NCBI GenBank assembly: GCA_017562135.1
Contig: QEYB01000365.1
Coordinates: 1-17,339, forward strand
Source of the DNA: Dipylidium caninum
Taxonomy: Eukaryota; Platyhelminthes; Cestoda; Cyclophyllidea; Dipylidiidae
DNA: 17,339 nucleotides
Direction of reading: 5' to 3'
The notes under the pieces are model-generated. The model had not been told where the DNA came from. It saw only the letters and a list, made by a program, of their open reading frames with translations, and made no database searches. Positions 1 to 9,422 of the stretch are shown here, piece after piece; position 1 is the first letter of the stretch, and each line of letters starts with the position of its first letter. A program made the translations under genes and the position numbers.

Positions 1-1547
1 CAATTGCCGGAAGCAAGCAGTGGATGATTGCTACGACCTAAGATGAGTTGCCGCACATTTCTATAGTGGCTTCTGCCATCGTACAATTCACATCTAAGGT
101 GTCAGCCAGAAACCACTGCAACTTGTAGGCTTAAAATTACGGTCAAGCTTAGTTTGCTCAAGCAGATATGGGAATTTGTGACGCTCACAATATCATGTTG
201 AGTCGGCAACAGAAAAAACGTCCTCGGAACTGATCGCGACCAATTAATCAATTTCACCTCGCCTCGCTTCTCACGCCCCTTCGACTCTGCCGTACTCCTC
301 GCCTCGTATTGCTGCATTGAGAAGCACAGTGTCTCACGTCCCTGCTCCACTACATTGCTGTTCTTTGCTAAGCAAAAAACGTGCGGGAAGTGGTCGGGCG
401 CTGCAGGGGAATAGGAGAAGGAAGGAAATGTTGTTAAAGAAGAAAACATTGAGTCAAATAAATTGCAGCTGACATTGCTTGTTAAGTGTTAGTCTCCAAA
501 TTTCTTAATCCCTCGAGCACTCCTCTATGCGTCATAACTGGACAAAAAATCATATTGGCTAATTTGACTAAAAACAGTCTAACTGATAAGAAATTCGATT
601 TGCGTCCGAAGAAGAGGATTGACAATAAAGAACAGTGCATGGAGGCACGAGGCAACGCTGACGTGTAGAATATGGAGAATGCCTGGACAAATTGGGCTCC
701 CATTAATTCTGATGGTGAATGTGGTGCACGTTGACCATCTCGCTTACGGCATGGTTAATCTACTCCGACAACAGGTAACAAATCGCATAAAGGTTTCTTC
801 GATTCAAACTGGTCCCTCAAAATGTCACACGGAAGAAGCTATGATTTTCTTATTTTGTGGTCCCGTATTTGGCAGGAACGTACATCACTTTTTCTGCCAT
901 ACATAACATTCCCGATCTCTTTCATTTTCTCTCATTTCCACAATACATATCTGCGCATTCGTGATCATTGCACTGGTCGCATTTATACCTTCCAATGAGC
1001 TGGAAAATGCAATCATTCACGTCTGGCTTACCCTGTGCTCGCTTCTTCTCCCTTGAGGGGGGATAGCCCATCCTCAGTGAAGCCCATTTCTCTTACCCCA
1101 ATAGCCGCATCAGGATGTCCGTAGATGGGGTGAAGGGTAGCGGGAGGGTTTCCAAGTGGGTGGTTAGTGGTCGGGGGAAGGTGTGTAGCGGAATGTGGGT
1201 ATCGACTTGGAACGAAGCAATTTTGCAGGGAATGTAGTCGCAGCCACTTTAGTTCACAATTCCACTGATCAGGATAGAACTTCCGTAACAGGCAGAAGCG
1301 TTCTCCGGTCCCACGATGCGGAAACAAAGCTACAGGTAGGTGTGTGCCTGGTTACTTGGCATCGATAGAGTTTGAATAGGCGATTCACGCAAGGGTGGTG
1401 GGTTTCACTTCCGAGAGGTTAGGCACTCATATAGGTGTGGACGTGTTAAAATGAGGAACTAGGGCAGGTAGGAGGTTGACAATCCCTACATCGATCGACT
1501 TGGTGAGCGATGACAGTGAGTCAAACCTTTTTCAACAACATCAGGTA

Positions 1548-1560
1548 GGGGGGGGGGGGG
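1548..1560 (+). repeat. Poly-G run (13 G)
   Basis: Thirteen consecutive G follow TCAGGTA. A pure G run this long is rare by chance and is a common site of polymerase slippage and assembly error; its true length may differ. On the minus strand it interrupts an otherwise open 90-codon frame with a proline run, which should not be read as protein. Confidence 0.95.
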
Positions 1561-1812
1561 ATGGAACATGTTGCGAGACTGATAGTTGAATGGCGGCAGT
1601 GTGGGCGGAATACGCAGTGAGACAGGCGAAAGAGTAGGTACAAAACGTAGGAATGGAAGGGAGCCCCTTCCAAATCGACATAAATATGTTTTATTTTACT
1701 TCGTAAACCACCAGTAAATGGGAAGTGGCCTTGAGAGACGATGGAAGAAAGACAATCTGTTTTCCTTCGTTTCAGTTCAGCCATGACATCCATACAGCAC
1801 TGATGGTGACCA

Positions 1813-1851
1813 GGTCCATGTGCGTGGACACATGCGTGTCACATGTCCACG
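1813..1851. other. Imperfect inverted-repeat cluster
   Basis: GTGG at 1824-1827 pairs with CCAC at 1847-1850. Inside it ACATG pairs with CATGT around a 7-base loop (CGTGTCA), with a two-base bulge on one arm. An overlapping inverted pair, GTCCA and TGGAC, lies just to the left, so two mutually exclusive short hairpins are possible. No function is implied by the sequence alone. Confidence 0.5.
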
Positions 1852-2279
1852 AAAAACTCCAATCCACGTGGGCGACGTTGTAAAATGTCCATAGGCAATT
1901 ACATGGGCCTAGTAACTGGCGTCACGGGCAAAGGAGTGTTGCGATAGCAGATGGAATGTAGATGATTTCACCGGCGACGTCTCCTTCCTGCGACGTATTC
2001 GGTCGGCAACTGCGTAGAGGAGATACATTTTCAGTCAGAAAATCACTGGATAAACGATTGCACCACACTCCCCCGGAATGACTTACGTTGACTAAAAGTC
2101 GAAGTGAACACTCGCGAATGCATTGGAGTGCTTATTCAGCCACTCAGAGTCGTCTTCATCAGACTCCTCTTCCCATAGCAATGCCCTCCCAATTGTGATT
2201 CGTCCACTCATTCTGCTTCCGTTTCTCTCGATTACGCGGATTCAAATTCTGTCTCTGTTTCACATTCTAACTCCAACAG

Positions 2280-2470
2280 CTATTATATTTCTGGCTATTC
2301 TCCCTTCCGCCTCTTCCTCTCCCCACTCGTCTTCCTTCTTCCTCTCTGTGCAAATCCTCGTTCCGTCCCAGCCTCCACTTCTACGTCTGAGATCATCTCT
2401 GCTTCCACCTCCTCTTCCGACCGTCCCTCTACTCCCATTCCCAATTCCTTTTCCGTTTCGATACCATTCA
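2280..2470 (+). repeat. Pyrimidine-rich low-complexity tract
   Basis: The plus strand is dominated by C and T (many TCC, CTT, CTTCC words); the complement is purine-rich. Because of this bias the minus strand is open over 2295-2540 and encodes a low-complexity Glu/Arg/Gly-rich stretch, while the plus strand is open over 2123-2476 as Ser/Leu/Pro-rich. Neither has a recognisable domain. The openness is explained by composition, although an acidic low-complexity exon on the minus strand cannot be excluded. Confidence 0.7.
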
Positions 2471-2540
2471 AGATAAGAGCCCGCTTGCTATTGTCCGGTT
2501 TGCTGCTGTAAAGACCTGGATTATAAAGAAGGTAAAGCAA

Positions 2541-3372
2541 ATAAGCTCCATTTCACATTTTATAATCGCTTGTGTGGCAGTTTGTATGTGTGTGATTATC
2601 TCTTAAATTGTCCAATCATCAGTCCTAACAAAATGATGATAGACCACGAGGACTATGGCTTTAATACCTCTTTCCACCTACCTCGCATTCATCTAAATCC
2701 GCCACACTTCTCACTCGCTACCCGCTACTTCACACCCTCCTATCCCAATGAGGTCTCCATTTCATGGGGATAAGTGCGCTGTAGGCCAAGGAGTAGGTTG
2801 AAGCCTTCTGACAAAGCCAGTCAGGTGGGAATAAAATGGGCGAATACAAACTCATGCGAAACTTCTTCCGCATTAATTTAGTGCTGCAGTAGGATTGGCT
2901 TCTACGCTGAGGCTCATGGAGAGCACCACAGCAGGGACCTGCACTAGCACACCAGCAGGACGACCATGGCAACCAGTGGTCGGCAGGGTGAGGACTGCTC
3001 GGAAGTAATTGCACACCAACTGTAGAAACGGCGTAGGCATCGCAGGTGCCAGATAATGAGTCTGCCGTCGGTGAATTTGATTTGTCTTCTGTTCGCCTTC
3101 CTCATCTCTCTCATCTCCACCCCATGAACGTTGCCGAACAATGCGTAAGTTGACGTCAACAAGCATTCATCTGGGCCCTCCTTCATATCTCTATTCTGAC
3201 TTACAGCACCACTTTGTAAACTGTCTCTTGAAACCCGAGGAAAATCTCCACTTTGTGCCTTCTCCTGGTCCAGTCTACCAAAACACATGAGTCCATTACA
3301 TTCGCCGAACAATGTGTGTTTCGAATTACGAGTTTAACTGCGTAGACTGCCAGATCCTAGGATCCTAGAAGG
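2541..3372. other. No supportable gene; unassigned DNA
   Basis: No gene is supported. A 122-codon minus-strand frame (2944-3312) is open but overlaps two other similarly long minus-strand frames, has no motif I recognise, and shows no paired splice signals. An 8-base unit, GATCCTAG, occurs twice in tandem at 3353-3368. Confidence 0.5.
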
Positions 3373-3618
3373 ATGTCCAGTGTTGAGCATGAAAAGCATT
3401 CCACAGAGATATCCTTTAGGCTCAGCTTGTCTCTAAACATGGCAGGTAACAAGCCGTCCACAATTTATCCCTCCATAACAAATGAAGTAGCGGTCAAGGA
3501 AGACAGGCATGTACCCGATGCAACTACTCCGAGAGTGGGTGATTTATGGGAATTCGTGAGGAAGCGTGTTGAGGTGTTAGGTTCGGCATACAAAGTACGT
3601 CGCCAGAGCAAGCTGTAG
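3373..3618 (+). CDS. Candidate exon, unknown protein
   Basis: An 81-codon plus-strand frame that could be an internal exon of about 3446-3594. A CAG precedes 3446 and a GTACGT donor-like hexamer starts at 3595. The encoded residues just before the donor (VGDLWEFVRKRVEVLGSAYK) have a natural mix of charged and hydrophobic residues and look helical. The exon would enter in phase 1 and leave in phase 0. No family is recognised, and the acceptor lacks a strong pyrimidine tract. It could be chance; no neighbouring exon in matching phase was found. Confidence 0.2.
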   Translation: MSSVEHEKHSTEISFRLSLSLNMAGNKPSTIYPSITNEVAVKEDRHVPDATTPRVGDLWEFVRKRVEVLGSAYKVRRQSKL

Positions 3619-4601
3619 GTATATCACTGAGATGGTGCTGGTCTTATTCATTGTCTTCGTATCGGAGATCCGTCACAACCTCGTGGCGCGTTGACTCTCT
3701 CCACCAAATCTTCCATTTTCGTGAAGGACGTCGTTAATGGAAAGGCACGGCAGGTGGTATTAAGACTTATGTTGCGGAGAAAAGCGAGGTGAATTGACAA
3801 ATTGATCATCCCTACCATATAATTCATACCATAGACATGTCACATGTTATAAAGTTGACAGCTCCCCTCTCGGCGGCGTGCGCGGACGTTGGGTGTGAGA
3901 GACGGGCGAGGAAGGTAACAGTGGCTGTGCTGTATTGAGGATTCATCCACCAACGCCGTTGGCGGATTCAAGAAAAAGTCGAAGAGGAACGCCGCTCCGG
4001 AAGTCGCCATGCGGCTCGCCTTCACTGCCATAATCCATCTAGGGACGTAACCGTTTTCACATGCTACCAGCCTACGAAACAAATCCTGTCCTCTCCTCTT
4101 CCATTCATAGCTGAGGCTAGTTGAAATTTCCACGTCGACGGTAGCCTGGCCACAGCTTCATCTACCACTCATGAGTGAAGAGGTCGGTGATGATGGAGGT
4201 AGGGAAGTAAGAGGGAGCCAAATTTGAGTGAATGGACACTTTTGAGTGTAGAACGCGCTGGTGTAAGTGTAAAAGTTCTCAAGTGGAATGCGCACTGGAA
4301 AGCTCCACGAAGTGGTGCATAGCTGAAAGCAACGGTCTCGGGGGGGGGGGGGGGAATTTTGGCCGATGTCGCGATGATGGAGGGTTGCTGCAGGATTTAG
4401 TCCAGTACAATCAGCTGTCTCACTTTTACTCACTTTTCACTGCTTCTGTACACTGTCTTCATTGACTCCAGACTCTCCTTACCTCTCGTCTGTTTCTCAA
4501 AAGAGGGCTTCCTTCTCCAACCTGGACCTCCATCTTCTCCCCGTCTTCACCTCCGAGCTGCGATTGAACTGAATTATTTCCTAAATGGTCTGAGAACTAC
4601 G
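3619..4601. other. No supportable gene; unassigned DNA
   Basis: Nothing here supports a gene. Minus-strand frames at 3840-4133 and 4158-4433 are open but carry no motif; the latter crosses a 15-base poly-G run, which gives it an artificial proline stretch. Confidence 0.5.
4340..4354 (+). repeat. Poly-G run (15 G)
   Basis: Fifteen consecutive G between AACGGTCTC and AATTTTGG. It is the second long G homopolymer in the first 4.4 kb. Length is likely unreliable in any read technology. Confidence 0.95.
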
Positions 4602-4708
4602 CTGAGTGGTGAGCGGAGTTTCAATCGAGAAGACATCAGCCATGAGTAAAACTCATCAACTGACATGCAATCACAGTTGACCAGTGAGCTCGTAGGCGAC
4701 TGGACTAT
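4602..4708 (-). repeat. Dispersed repeat, copy 1 (inverted relative to copy at 10472)
   Basis: Read on the minus strand, this segment aligns with 10472-10577 on the plus strand at roughly 80 percent identity by eye. Shared blocks include ACTGGTCAACTGTG, ATGTCAGTTGA, GATGTCTTCTC and TGAAACTCCGCT. Similarity may continue weakly a further 50-60 bases upstream but fades. No terminal repeats, target-site duplications or tail were seen, so class is unknown. In one minus-strand frame it encodes MSVDEF and following residues; the other copy gives MSVEEF before frames diverge, hinting at an old coding origin such as a transposon. Confidence 0.7.
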
Positions 4709-5688
4709 CCAGAGTTGACGAGTGCCTGCTCTGCTAGACAACTTGAGCCATGCAGTAGCAGCCCATGCACGACGAACAAGTCGAGTCGGCTGCCTGCAAG
4801 GAATTATCCAGCGGTAGGGGAGAGCAGCAGGTCGAACAACGCACACCTTTACGGCTCTACTGGTTTGGTATGCGTGTATCGTCACTGTACAAATTTTGTG
4901 TGTTGAGGAAACATGGACGCAGATCATTTGGCAGTGTAGAAAATGGGGAGAAAAGTGTTTCGCCTGCTTGAGTACATGGAACAGGAAGAGGAGCAGAACA
5001 GGCCTCGTCAGTGAAAGTAGGCGCCATGACAGGACGTTCTGATGTCAACTGAACTCGTGGCTTCCGCAAACAGAGCAATCGCGCTCTGCAGAGGATTGTC
5101 GGCCGACGTGGAGCATTTCCATTCAACGCCTCACCCTCCTTCACCTCGCTTTTTTTAAATACAGCATTTTGCGACGTCACAGTCGACAAATGAACTTTTT
5201 GATCCATGAGAGAAGAGTTATGCCCTGTTTCATCGAAATACGGACTTTTCTTTCTCGCTTCACCACATCAACAGGAGAGTTTTAGTCGTATCGCTGCGAT
5301 AGCATTCATTTGTTTCCCCCGCGGATACTCTCGCCCCCTACTCGGACATAATTGTGCAGAGAATAGGTGGGCGAGAGTAGCGTGTGGAAAAATAAGTAGG
5401 CTATTGAGAAACAGATGGAAAGAAAGTGAGCTACGTTGGTTGGATTGGAGATGAGACAGGAGAAAAACTACATTCACACACGATAGACGCATTCATTTGA
5501 CCAGTAGCCCCCGTTCTTACCTCCCAGTGGAAAAATTCATCACTCCACGGTGAGCAAGCAGATGAATGAGGGCATAAAGCAAATGGTGTCCGAGGCCAGT
5601 GAACGAGATTCAATGGTCCCAAGTGGTTAGCTGCAAGTCAATTTTCATAGCCCGTAAACTTGGAGCGCAAAAAAATTCACCGCGTAAG
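4709..5688. other. No supportable gene; unassigned DNA
   Basis: Several overlapping frames of 60-120 codons occur on both strands (for example 4857-5207 minus and 5206-5454 plus), none with a recognised motif or a paired set of splice signals. No RNA gene was recognised. Confidence 0.45.
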
Positions 5689-5740
5689 ATGGAATCACAC
5701 ATGGAAGACCAGTGAGCACATAAGCGACTGGACTACCTGA
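5689..5740 (-). repeat. Dispersed repeat, partial copy 3
   Basis: The plus strand at 5708-5736 matches 4680-4708 in about 27 of 30 positions (shared ACCAGTGAGC and GCGACTGGACTA), and the preceding AATCACA is also shared with a small offset. Only one end of the repeat seems to be preserved. Orientation is the same as the copy at 4602-4708. Confidence 0.55.
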
Positions 5741-5746
5741 AGTCAG

Positions 5747-5821
5747 CTACTTTTCCTCGCTCTTGGCGTTGGCGACCAACTCCTCAATTTGCAAGTGTGT
5801 GCTATGCTCGAACTCAGCTGA
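5747..5821 (-). CDS. Candidate terminal exon, unknown protein
   Basis: Twenty-five codons including the stop, following a CTGCAG acceptor-like site on the minus strand. The residues (FEHSTHLQIEELVANAKSEE) look like a short charged helical tail. It would be the last exon of a minus-strand gene whose other candidate pieces lie at 6854-9422. Entry phase would be 0. It also lies next to a partial dispersed repeat, so it could instead be part of that element. No AATAAA was seen downstream on the minus strand within about 140 bases. The short length makes chance openness a serious alternative. Confidence 0.2.
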   Translation of the reverse strand, partial: SAEFEHSTHLQIEELVANAKSEEK

Positions 5822-5849
5822 CTGCAGTTGCCGCCTATTTGGGGAGCCA

Positions 5850-6318
5850 ACTAGTGGCCACAGCTCAGTTCGTCTCATTATCCCCTTCACTCCGCTCCTT
5901 CGTGCCCAAACTAGCAAGGGAACCAGCATTACCTGCATTGCCTCATCTCGGCACACACATCAGCGTACGGAGGAGGGACGGAGGAGACAGCGCTGCAAAC
6001 TGTTTCCTGTCGTCGACGAGGTGACGCGTGCGAAAAGAAGGGTCGACTGGGTGTTAGGCTGAATGTTTGAAGAAGGGCATGAAGTAACACGCGCTAATGT
6101 CAGAGATACAATATTTCAAACCAAGTCCTCGGAATCAGGACATGGTACAATTCTTTTCTTTCACTGACAAACAGGAGTTCTAGTCGAAACGTGGTTTCTA
6201 GACCGCAAATCACATGCAGTGAATAGTAGTAGGAGTCTGTCTACTACTGTCCGCCTTGACCCTTCTAGGTCCCTTCAACTGAATTGGGGATTCACGCCTT
6301 GATTGCGCAGCGGCGATC
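5850..6318. other. No supportable gene; unassigned DNA
   Basis: Two overlapping plus-strand frames (5763-6062 and 5797-6024) are open, but they have no motif and no donor or acceptor pair I would trust. Nothing else was seen. Confidence 0.45.
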
Positions 6319-6594
6319 ATGGAGTGGTATAAAGGGCCTCACAGCGAATACACTGACTTTGCAATCTTCCAAATAACCAGCTGCCCTTCCCCACGAAAAC
6401 CGGTCAAGTCACAGCTCCCTTCCATTGAACACATTGCTTTGTCTGAGGTGCCTGAGAATGTGAAAAGCCATGGTGATGCGCAAGAAAGAGCAATTTCTCA
6501 AGAGGAAATATTCAAGCCTGCCAGATGGCGTCGTTGGAGATCATGTGAGTCGCGGTGTTCACACAGTTTTTCCGACAGCTGGATGTCAAACTGA
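6319..6594 (+). CDS. Candidate exon, unknown protein
   Basis: A 91-codon plus-strand frame. A donor-like GTGAGT begins at 6545, so an exon could end at 6544 (phase 1), and GCGCAG just upstream could be an acceptor. The segment before the donor (ALSEVPENVKSHGDAQERAI and on) is hydrophilic with alternating charges and looks protein-like. No domain is recognised. A minus-strand frame (6512-6805) overlaps its end. If the minus-strand gene proposed for 5.7-9.4 kb is real, this piece would lie within it and is more likely a chance frame. Confidence 0.2.
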   Translation: MEWYKGPHSEYTDFAIFQITSCPSPRKPVKSQLPSIEHIALSEVPENVKSHGDAQERAISQEEIFKPARWRRWRSCESRCSHSFSDSWMSN

Positions 6595-6853
6595 TTTGGC
6601 CATTCCAACTCGTGTAATCAGCTCTTCTTCTTCTATCCCCGTTTGATGTCCAAGAGCGTTGATAGGGAGAAGTTGAAGGGAGTGGAGTGAAGTGGAACGA
6701 CGTCGGAAGCACACTTATTCCGTCCGAGTTGATGTTGGGCAAATTAATATGGAATAGAAGATGAGGAAACGATGGTACGCGTTCTGGTGCTTGTGTTGGA
6801 AGCACACTAAATCTGTCTCAGTGAATCAAGAAACGTGGCCAGATGGCCCTTGA

Positions 6854-7120
6854 CTAGCCGATCCGAGGTGCCCAGTTCCTAGCATGCACGGACTTTCTCC
6901 ACAGAATTTTAGAGGCCAGTGTGACACGCATCCATGGACGTGAAGACAGAGGTTTGACAATCACTTCGAATTCACTTCGTGGTTTAAACTGCAGATGACG
7001 TGGCCTTTTCTGTTCAGGCTGCTTGTCTCCGTCGATATCGCAGTCTGCTGCTGAGTAGCTGGGTGCTGCTTGTCTTCCTCTACCTCCAATCTTGCAGCCA
7101 TGACAGGAGGCACTGACCAC
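6854..7120 (-). CDS. Candidate exon of minus-strand gene, unknown protein
   Basis: An 88-codon minus-strand frame. The second half contains FKPRSEFEVIVKPLSSRPWM followed by RVTLASKIL, an alternation of hydrophobic residues typical of beta strands. Possible acceptors on the minus strand are CTGCAG just before the Phe-Lys-Pro segment and an upstream CAGCAG. No clear donor was found before the in-frame stop, so exon limits are uncertain. It lies between the candidate exons at 7861-7969 and 5747-5821 and would belong to the same gene if that gene is real. Family not recognised. Confidence 0.25.
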   Translation of the reverse strand: MVSASCHGCKIGGRGRQAAPSYSAADCDIDGDKQPEQKRPRHLQFKPRSEFEVIVKPLSSRPWMRVTLASKILWRKSVHARNWAPRIG

Positions 7121-7498
7121 TTGACAATAAACTGCGCCACCTGGTGCTATACGGACGCTGGGGGTTCATGTATTTGGGCCGATAGTGAGGCCGGACACGT
7201 TGCGAAGTGGCAAATACACAGGTCTGTTCCATACACATGTTCTTCGACACCTCTGATATCACTGCTTCATAACTATCTGCGACACTCGACAGCCTCCTCT
7301 GCAGTTTACTTCACATGCTCTGCATCATCGATGTTGAAGCTGATTGCCAGACGCAATAATCCTGAAACTGCCCTTGTTAGTGGTGGAAAGGCACCTTGCC
7401 TCTCTGTTGACTGTGCGGAAAAGAGGAGAATGCACTTGGACTTATCAATCGCCTCTGATGAGAGGGCGCCAGTAGGCACTGTGGGTAGTTTTTGTTAA
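7070..7498 (+). CDS. Longest open frame in the non-satellite region; unknown
   Basis: This 142-codon plus-strand frame is the longest in the first 12 kb. It is Ser/Thr/Cys-rich in its first half. The last third is more protein-like (MLKLIARRNNPETALVSGGK, then AEKRRMHLDLS). There is no signal peptide, no transmembrane segment and no domain I recognise. No strong donor ends it. It competes with minus-strand frames on the same DNA. Length alone is only modestly above chance at this base composition, so it may be a random frame or an exon with unseen borders. Confidence 0.2.
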   Translation: MSSSTSNLAAMTGGTDHLTINCATWCYTDAGGSCIWADSEAGHVAKWQIHRSVPYTCSSTPLISLLHNYLRHSTASSAVYFTCSASSMLKLIARRNNPETALVSGGKAPCLSVDCAEKRRMHLDLSIASDERAPVGTVGSFC

Positions 7499-7499
7499 G

Positions 7500-7860
7500 A
7501 GAAGAAGAAGTGACGAAAAAAGCTACAGTACTGCGAAGTAGGTGTGGGCAGAGGGAGGCTGGTGAAATACCAGTGTTCCACAGCAGGGGGGAGCTTCGAG
7601 CATAGGCACTAGATGACGCAGCCTTTGTCACGTCATTTCACCATCACAAGAAACGGTGAATCGAGTAGAAATCGCCACCAATCATGTGCGAAGCGCTTAT
7701 CAATCAATTTTCCACGCAAACGTAGAACGAAATGAAGTGGACTGTTGAGAAAGAGTATGTTCCAAACACCAACTCCGCCATAGATTTGCATTCATGCCGT
7801 TTCAGCCTTCACGACAAAATAATTCGGGCGTAACTGAGGCTTAACTGGGTATATTTTCAC
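7500..7860. other. No supportable gene; unassigned DNA
   Basis: Nothing convincing was seen. A minus-strand frame at 7377-7631 is open but low in protein-like character. If the minus-strand gene is real, this would be intron. Confidence 0.45.
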
Positions 7861-7969
7861 CTGCTGGCAGGCAGGCCTTTGGACATCACGAAATATTCGT
7901 CGCTTCTCACAGTTCTATCTTCCATAAACAACATACTAGAGATAACTATGAGGCCGTCAAACGGAGAGC
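7861..7969 (-). CDS. Candidate internal exon, unknown protein
   Basis: On the minus strand this 109-bp piece has the best splice signals of the region: TTCTTTTCACAG immediately before it and CAG followed by GTGAAA immediately after it. It encodes about 35 residues beginning SPFDGLIVISSMLFMEDRTV, a hydrophobic beta-like strand followed by a charged segment. Entry phase is 1 and exit phase 2. The next candidate exon upstream (8339-8209) leaves in phase 0, so they do not join directly; either an exon between them is missed or one boundary is wrong. No family is recognised. Confidence 0.35.
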
Positions 7970-8208
7970 CTGTGAAAAGAACATGTGAGTGTTCGCAAAT
8001 GTTGCTAGCGATGCTATCTATGCACCTGTGTCCAGTCACACGTAAGCTTGACCTTAAGCGAGCAAACTTGCACTCACAGCGATGCGTGTAAGTCACACAG
8101 TCGGTCCCTTCTTACGTAGGTGAGAACGCCGACCTGATTGTGCAGGCAAACTGATATGTGCACGAGTGGCCCCGAGCAGGACAACATCTACGTGGCTGAC
8201 CTCTTTAC

Positions 8209-8339
8209 ATGCGTTTCCGACGAGTTAAATGAACTTTGAAAAGGTTTTGTGACTTTCACTCCATTGTAATCAGTGTCGGTGATTAATACAGTGTGAGTTG
8301 CAGTTGATCGGGTGCAACAGAGATTATCATTAAAACTAA
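8209..8339 (-). CDS. Candidate internal exon, unknown protein
   Basis: A minus-strand open piece preceded by a branch-point-like CTAAC and an acceptor ending CATGCAG, and followed by a GTAAAG donor. It encodes about 43 residues including THTVLITDTDYNGVKVTKPF. The T-(L/V)-L-hydrophobic-(V/T)-D-T-D pattern is also found in the neighbouring candidate exon at 8725-9027 (DTLLLVDTDITGNG), which may reflect a repeated beta-rich domain in one protein. Entry phase 1, exit phase 0. Unrecognised family. Confidence 0.3.
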
Positions 8340-8724
8340 CTGCATGAGGATATGCCATAACAGTTAGGTTTGAAAAACCGACAATTGGACTCCTAAACGA
8401 CTTCCTCAAATCGTCATGTAATCTTGCTATGCACTCAGGCGGTATGAAGCTAGTGATCGAGCAGTGAAGTGGAGTCTTCGGGAGATCGGGACATAGGGGA
8501 GAGGCGGCTTAGCGATGCATCTTATCCACCCACCCCACATTGGCGCGCCTGTGGCCCCTCAGCTTCGTAGGAGGATGTCCGAGAGACTGACGAATTTTGT
8601 AAGCCTCATGAGTGGCAAATGGAGACGAACAGCTGTCAATTGAAAGCACAATTTTGCCTCATAGAGGATGGGAAAGGGCGTGTGCATGTGGACGCGTCAC
8701 GCGATGTGCGAGCGTCACTGAGCG

Positions 8725-9027
8725 TCACGAGGTAGAATGGGTAGACGGAACTTTCTTAGGATGATAACAATTTTGGGCTCCATTTCCTGTAATATCAGTG
8801 TCTACTAACAGAAGTGTGTCGCGCTCTGGCACAACACTTTCTCGTTGACAATGTACAGTTAAAGAACGCGTAACGCCCAATGCGATTGTACTCATCCATG
8901 TAACACCTATTTCATTGATTTTGGAAGAGAAAAAAAGCGCAATCAAATTAGTACAAACAGCGGAGCTCAACTCCACTGTATGAGATGAAGTGTTAAGAAG
9001 CTGATCACAATTATAGTCATCCCTCAT
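8725..9027 (-). CDS. Candidate exon, unknown beta-rich protein
   Basis: The minus-strand frame runs from an acceptor-like GCGCACAG before 9027 to an in-frame stop at about 8725. It encodes roughly 100 residues, with NLIALFF, WMSTIALGV and DTLLLVDTDITGNG as hydrophobic strands and several Cys. The exact 3' border is unknown: no strong donor was seen, only a weak GTTCCG after the Lys-Lys pair. It starts in phase 0 and is phase-compatible with the upstream candidate exon ending at 9182, across a 154-bp intron with a GTGAGT donor. Family not recognised. An alternative is an internal stretch that merely lacks stops. Confidence 0.35.
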   Translation of the reverse strand: MRDDYNCDQLLNTSSHTVELSSAVCTNLIALFFSSKINEIGVTWMSTIALGVTRSLTVHCQRESVVPERDTLLLVDTDITGNGAQNCYHPKKVPSTHSTS

Positions 9028-9181
9028 CTGTGCGCCACATTTCCAGTGAGATGTCACGGCGTGGCTGAAATATCCACTGCACCCTGATGCAGGACAGGGG
9101 CACCGATTCTCCTAAGTATTTCTTTCCGAGTTTGCAAATGCGGTTTTGGACGAAGGAAAGCGTTGTCGATGTTGAACTCAC

Positions 9182-9422
9182 GTCTAAATGTAATTGGTGA
9201 GCATCAGGTACTCCACCAGGAACAAGCCTGCATTGGCGCCTGTGTGAGGACACAGAGAGAATATTTGTGAGATCATACTTATCACCACCGGGAGCCCTAA
9301 TTGTGTCTGATGAACTGTCCAGAGTGGAGAATAACGCCTCGGTTGAGAAGTCTCGAAGTAAAAACACATATGTGGCCGAAAGCTCTCTCCCTCCCAAGCG
9401 GGGTGGGAAACACGCTCAATTA
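9182..9422 (-). CDS. Candidate exon upstream of 9027-8725, unknown protein
   Basis: A minus-strand open piece ending in a GTGAGT donor (9176-9181 on the plus strand reads ACTCAC). The frame is open from about 9419 but the real start is unsure; CTCTGGACAG, within the frame, is a good alternative acceptor and would shorten the exon. The residues include APGGDKYDLTNILSVSSHRR and look protein-like. Exit phase is 0, matching the next piece. No methionine start with a supporting context is seen, so it would be an internal exon. Confidence 0.35.

Larger units (their letters stand above)
1..2120. other. No supportable gene; unassigned DNA
   Basis: I see no gene that can be supported here. The longest frame is a proline-rich minus-strand one at 1028-1327; it lacks a recognisable domain and convincing splice sites, so it is not called. 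The stretch contains a 13-base poly-G run and an imperfect hairpin, listed separately. Short exons of an unrecognised gene could be missed by eye. Confidence 0.5.

Noticed and set aside
1028..1327. 99-codon minus-strand frame, proline-rich
   Set aside because: No motif, no splice signals, and openness within chance for the length and composition.
2944..3312. 122-codon minus-strand frame
   Set aside because: It overlaps two other minus-strand frames of similar length, and no domain or splice pair supports it.
3353..3368. Tandem palindromic GATCCTAG pair
   Set aside because: Two copies of an 8-base word; could be chance and no further structure surrounds it.
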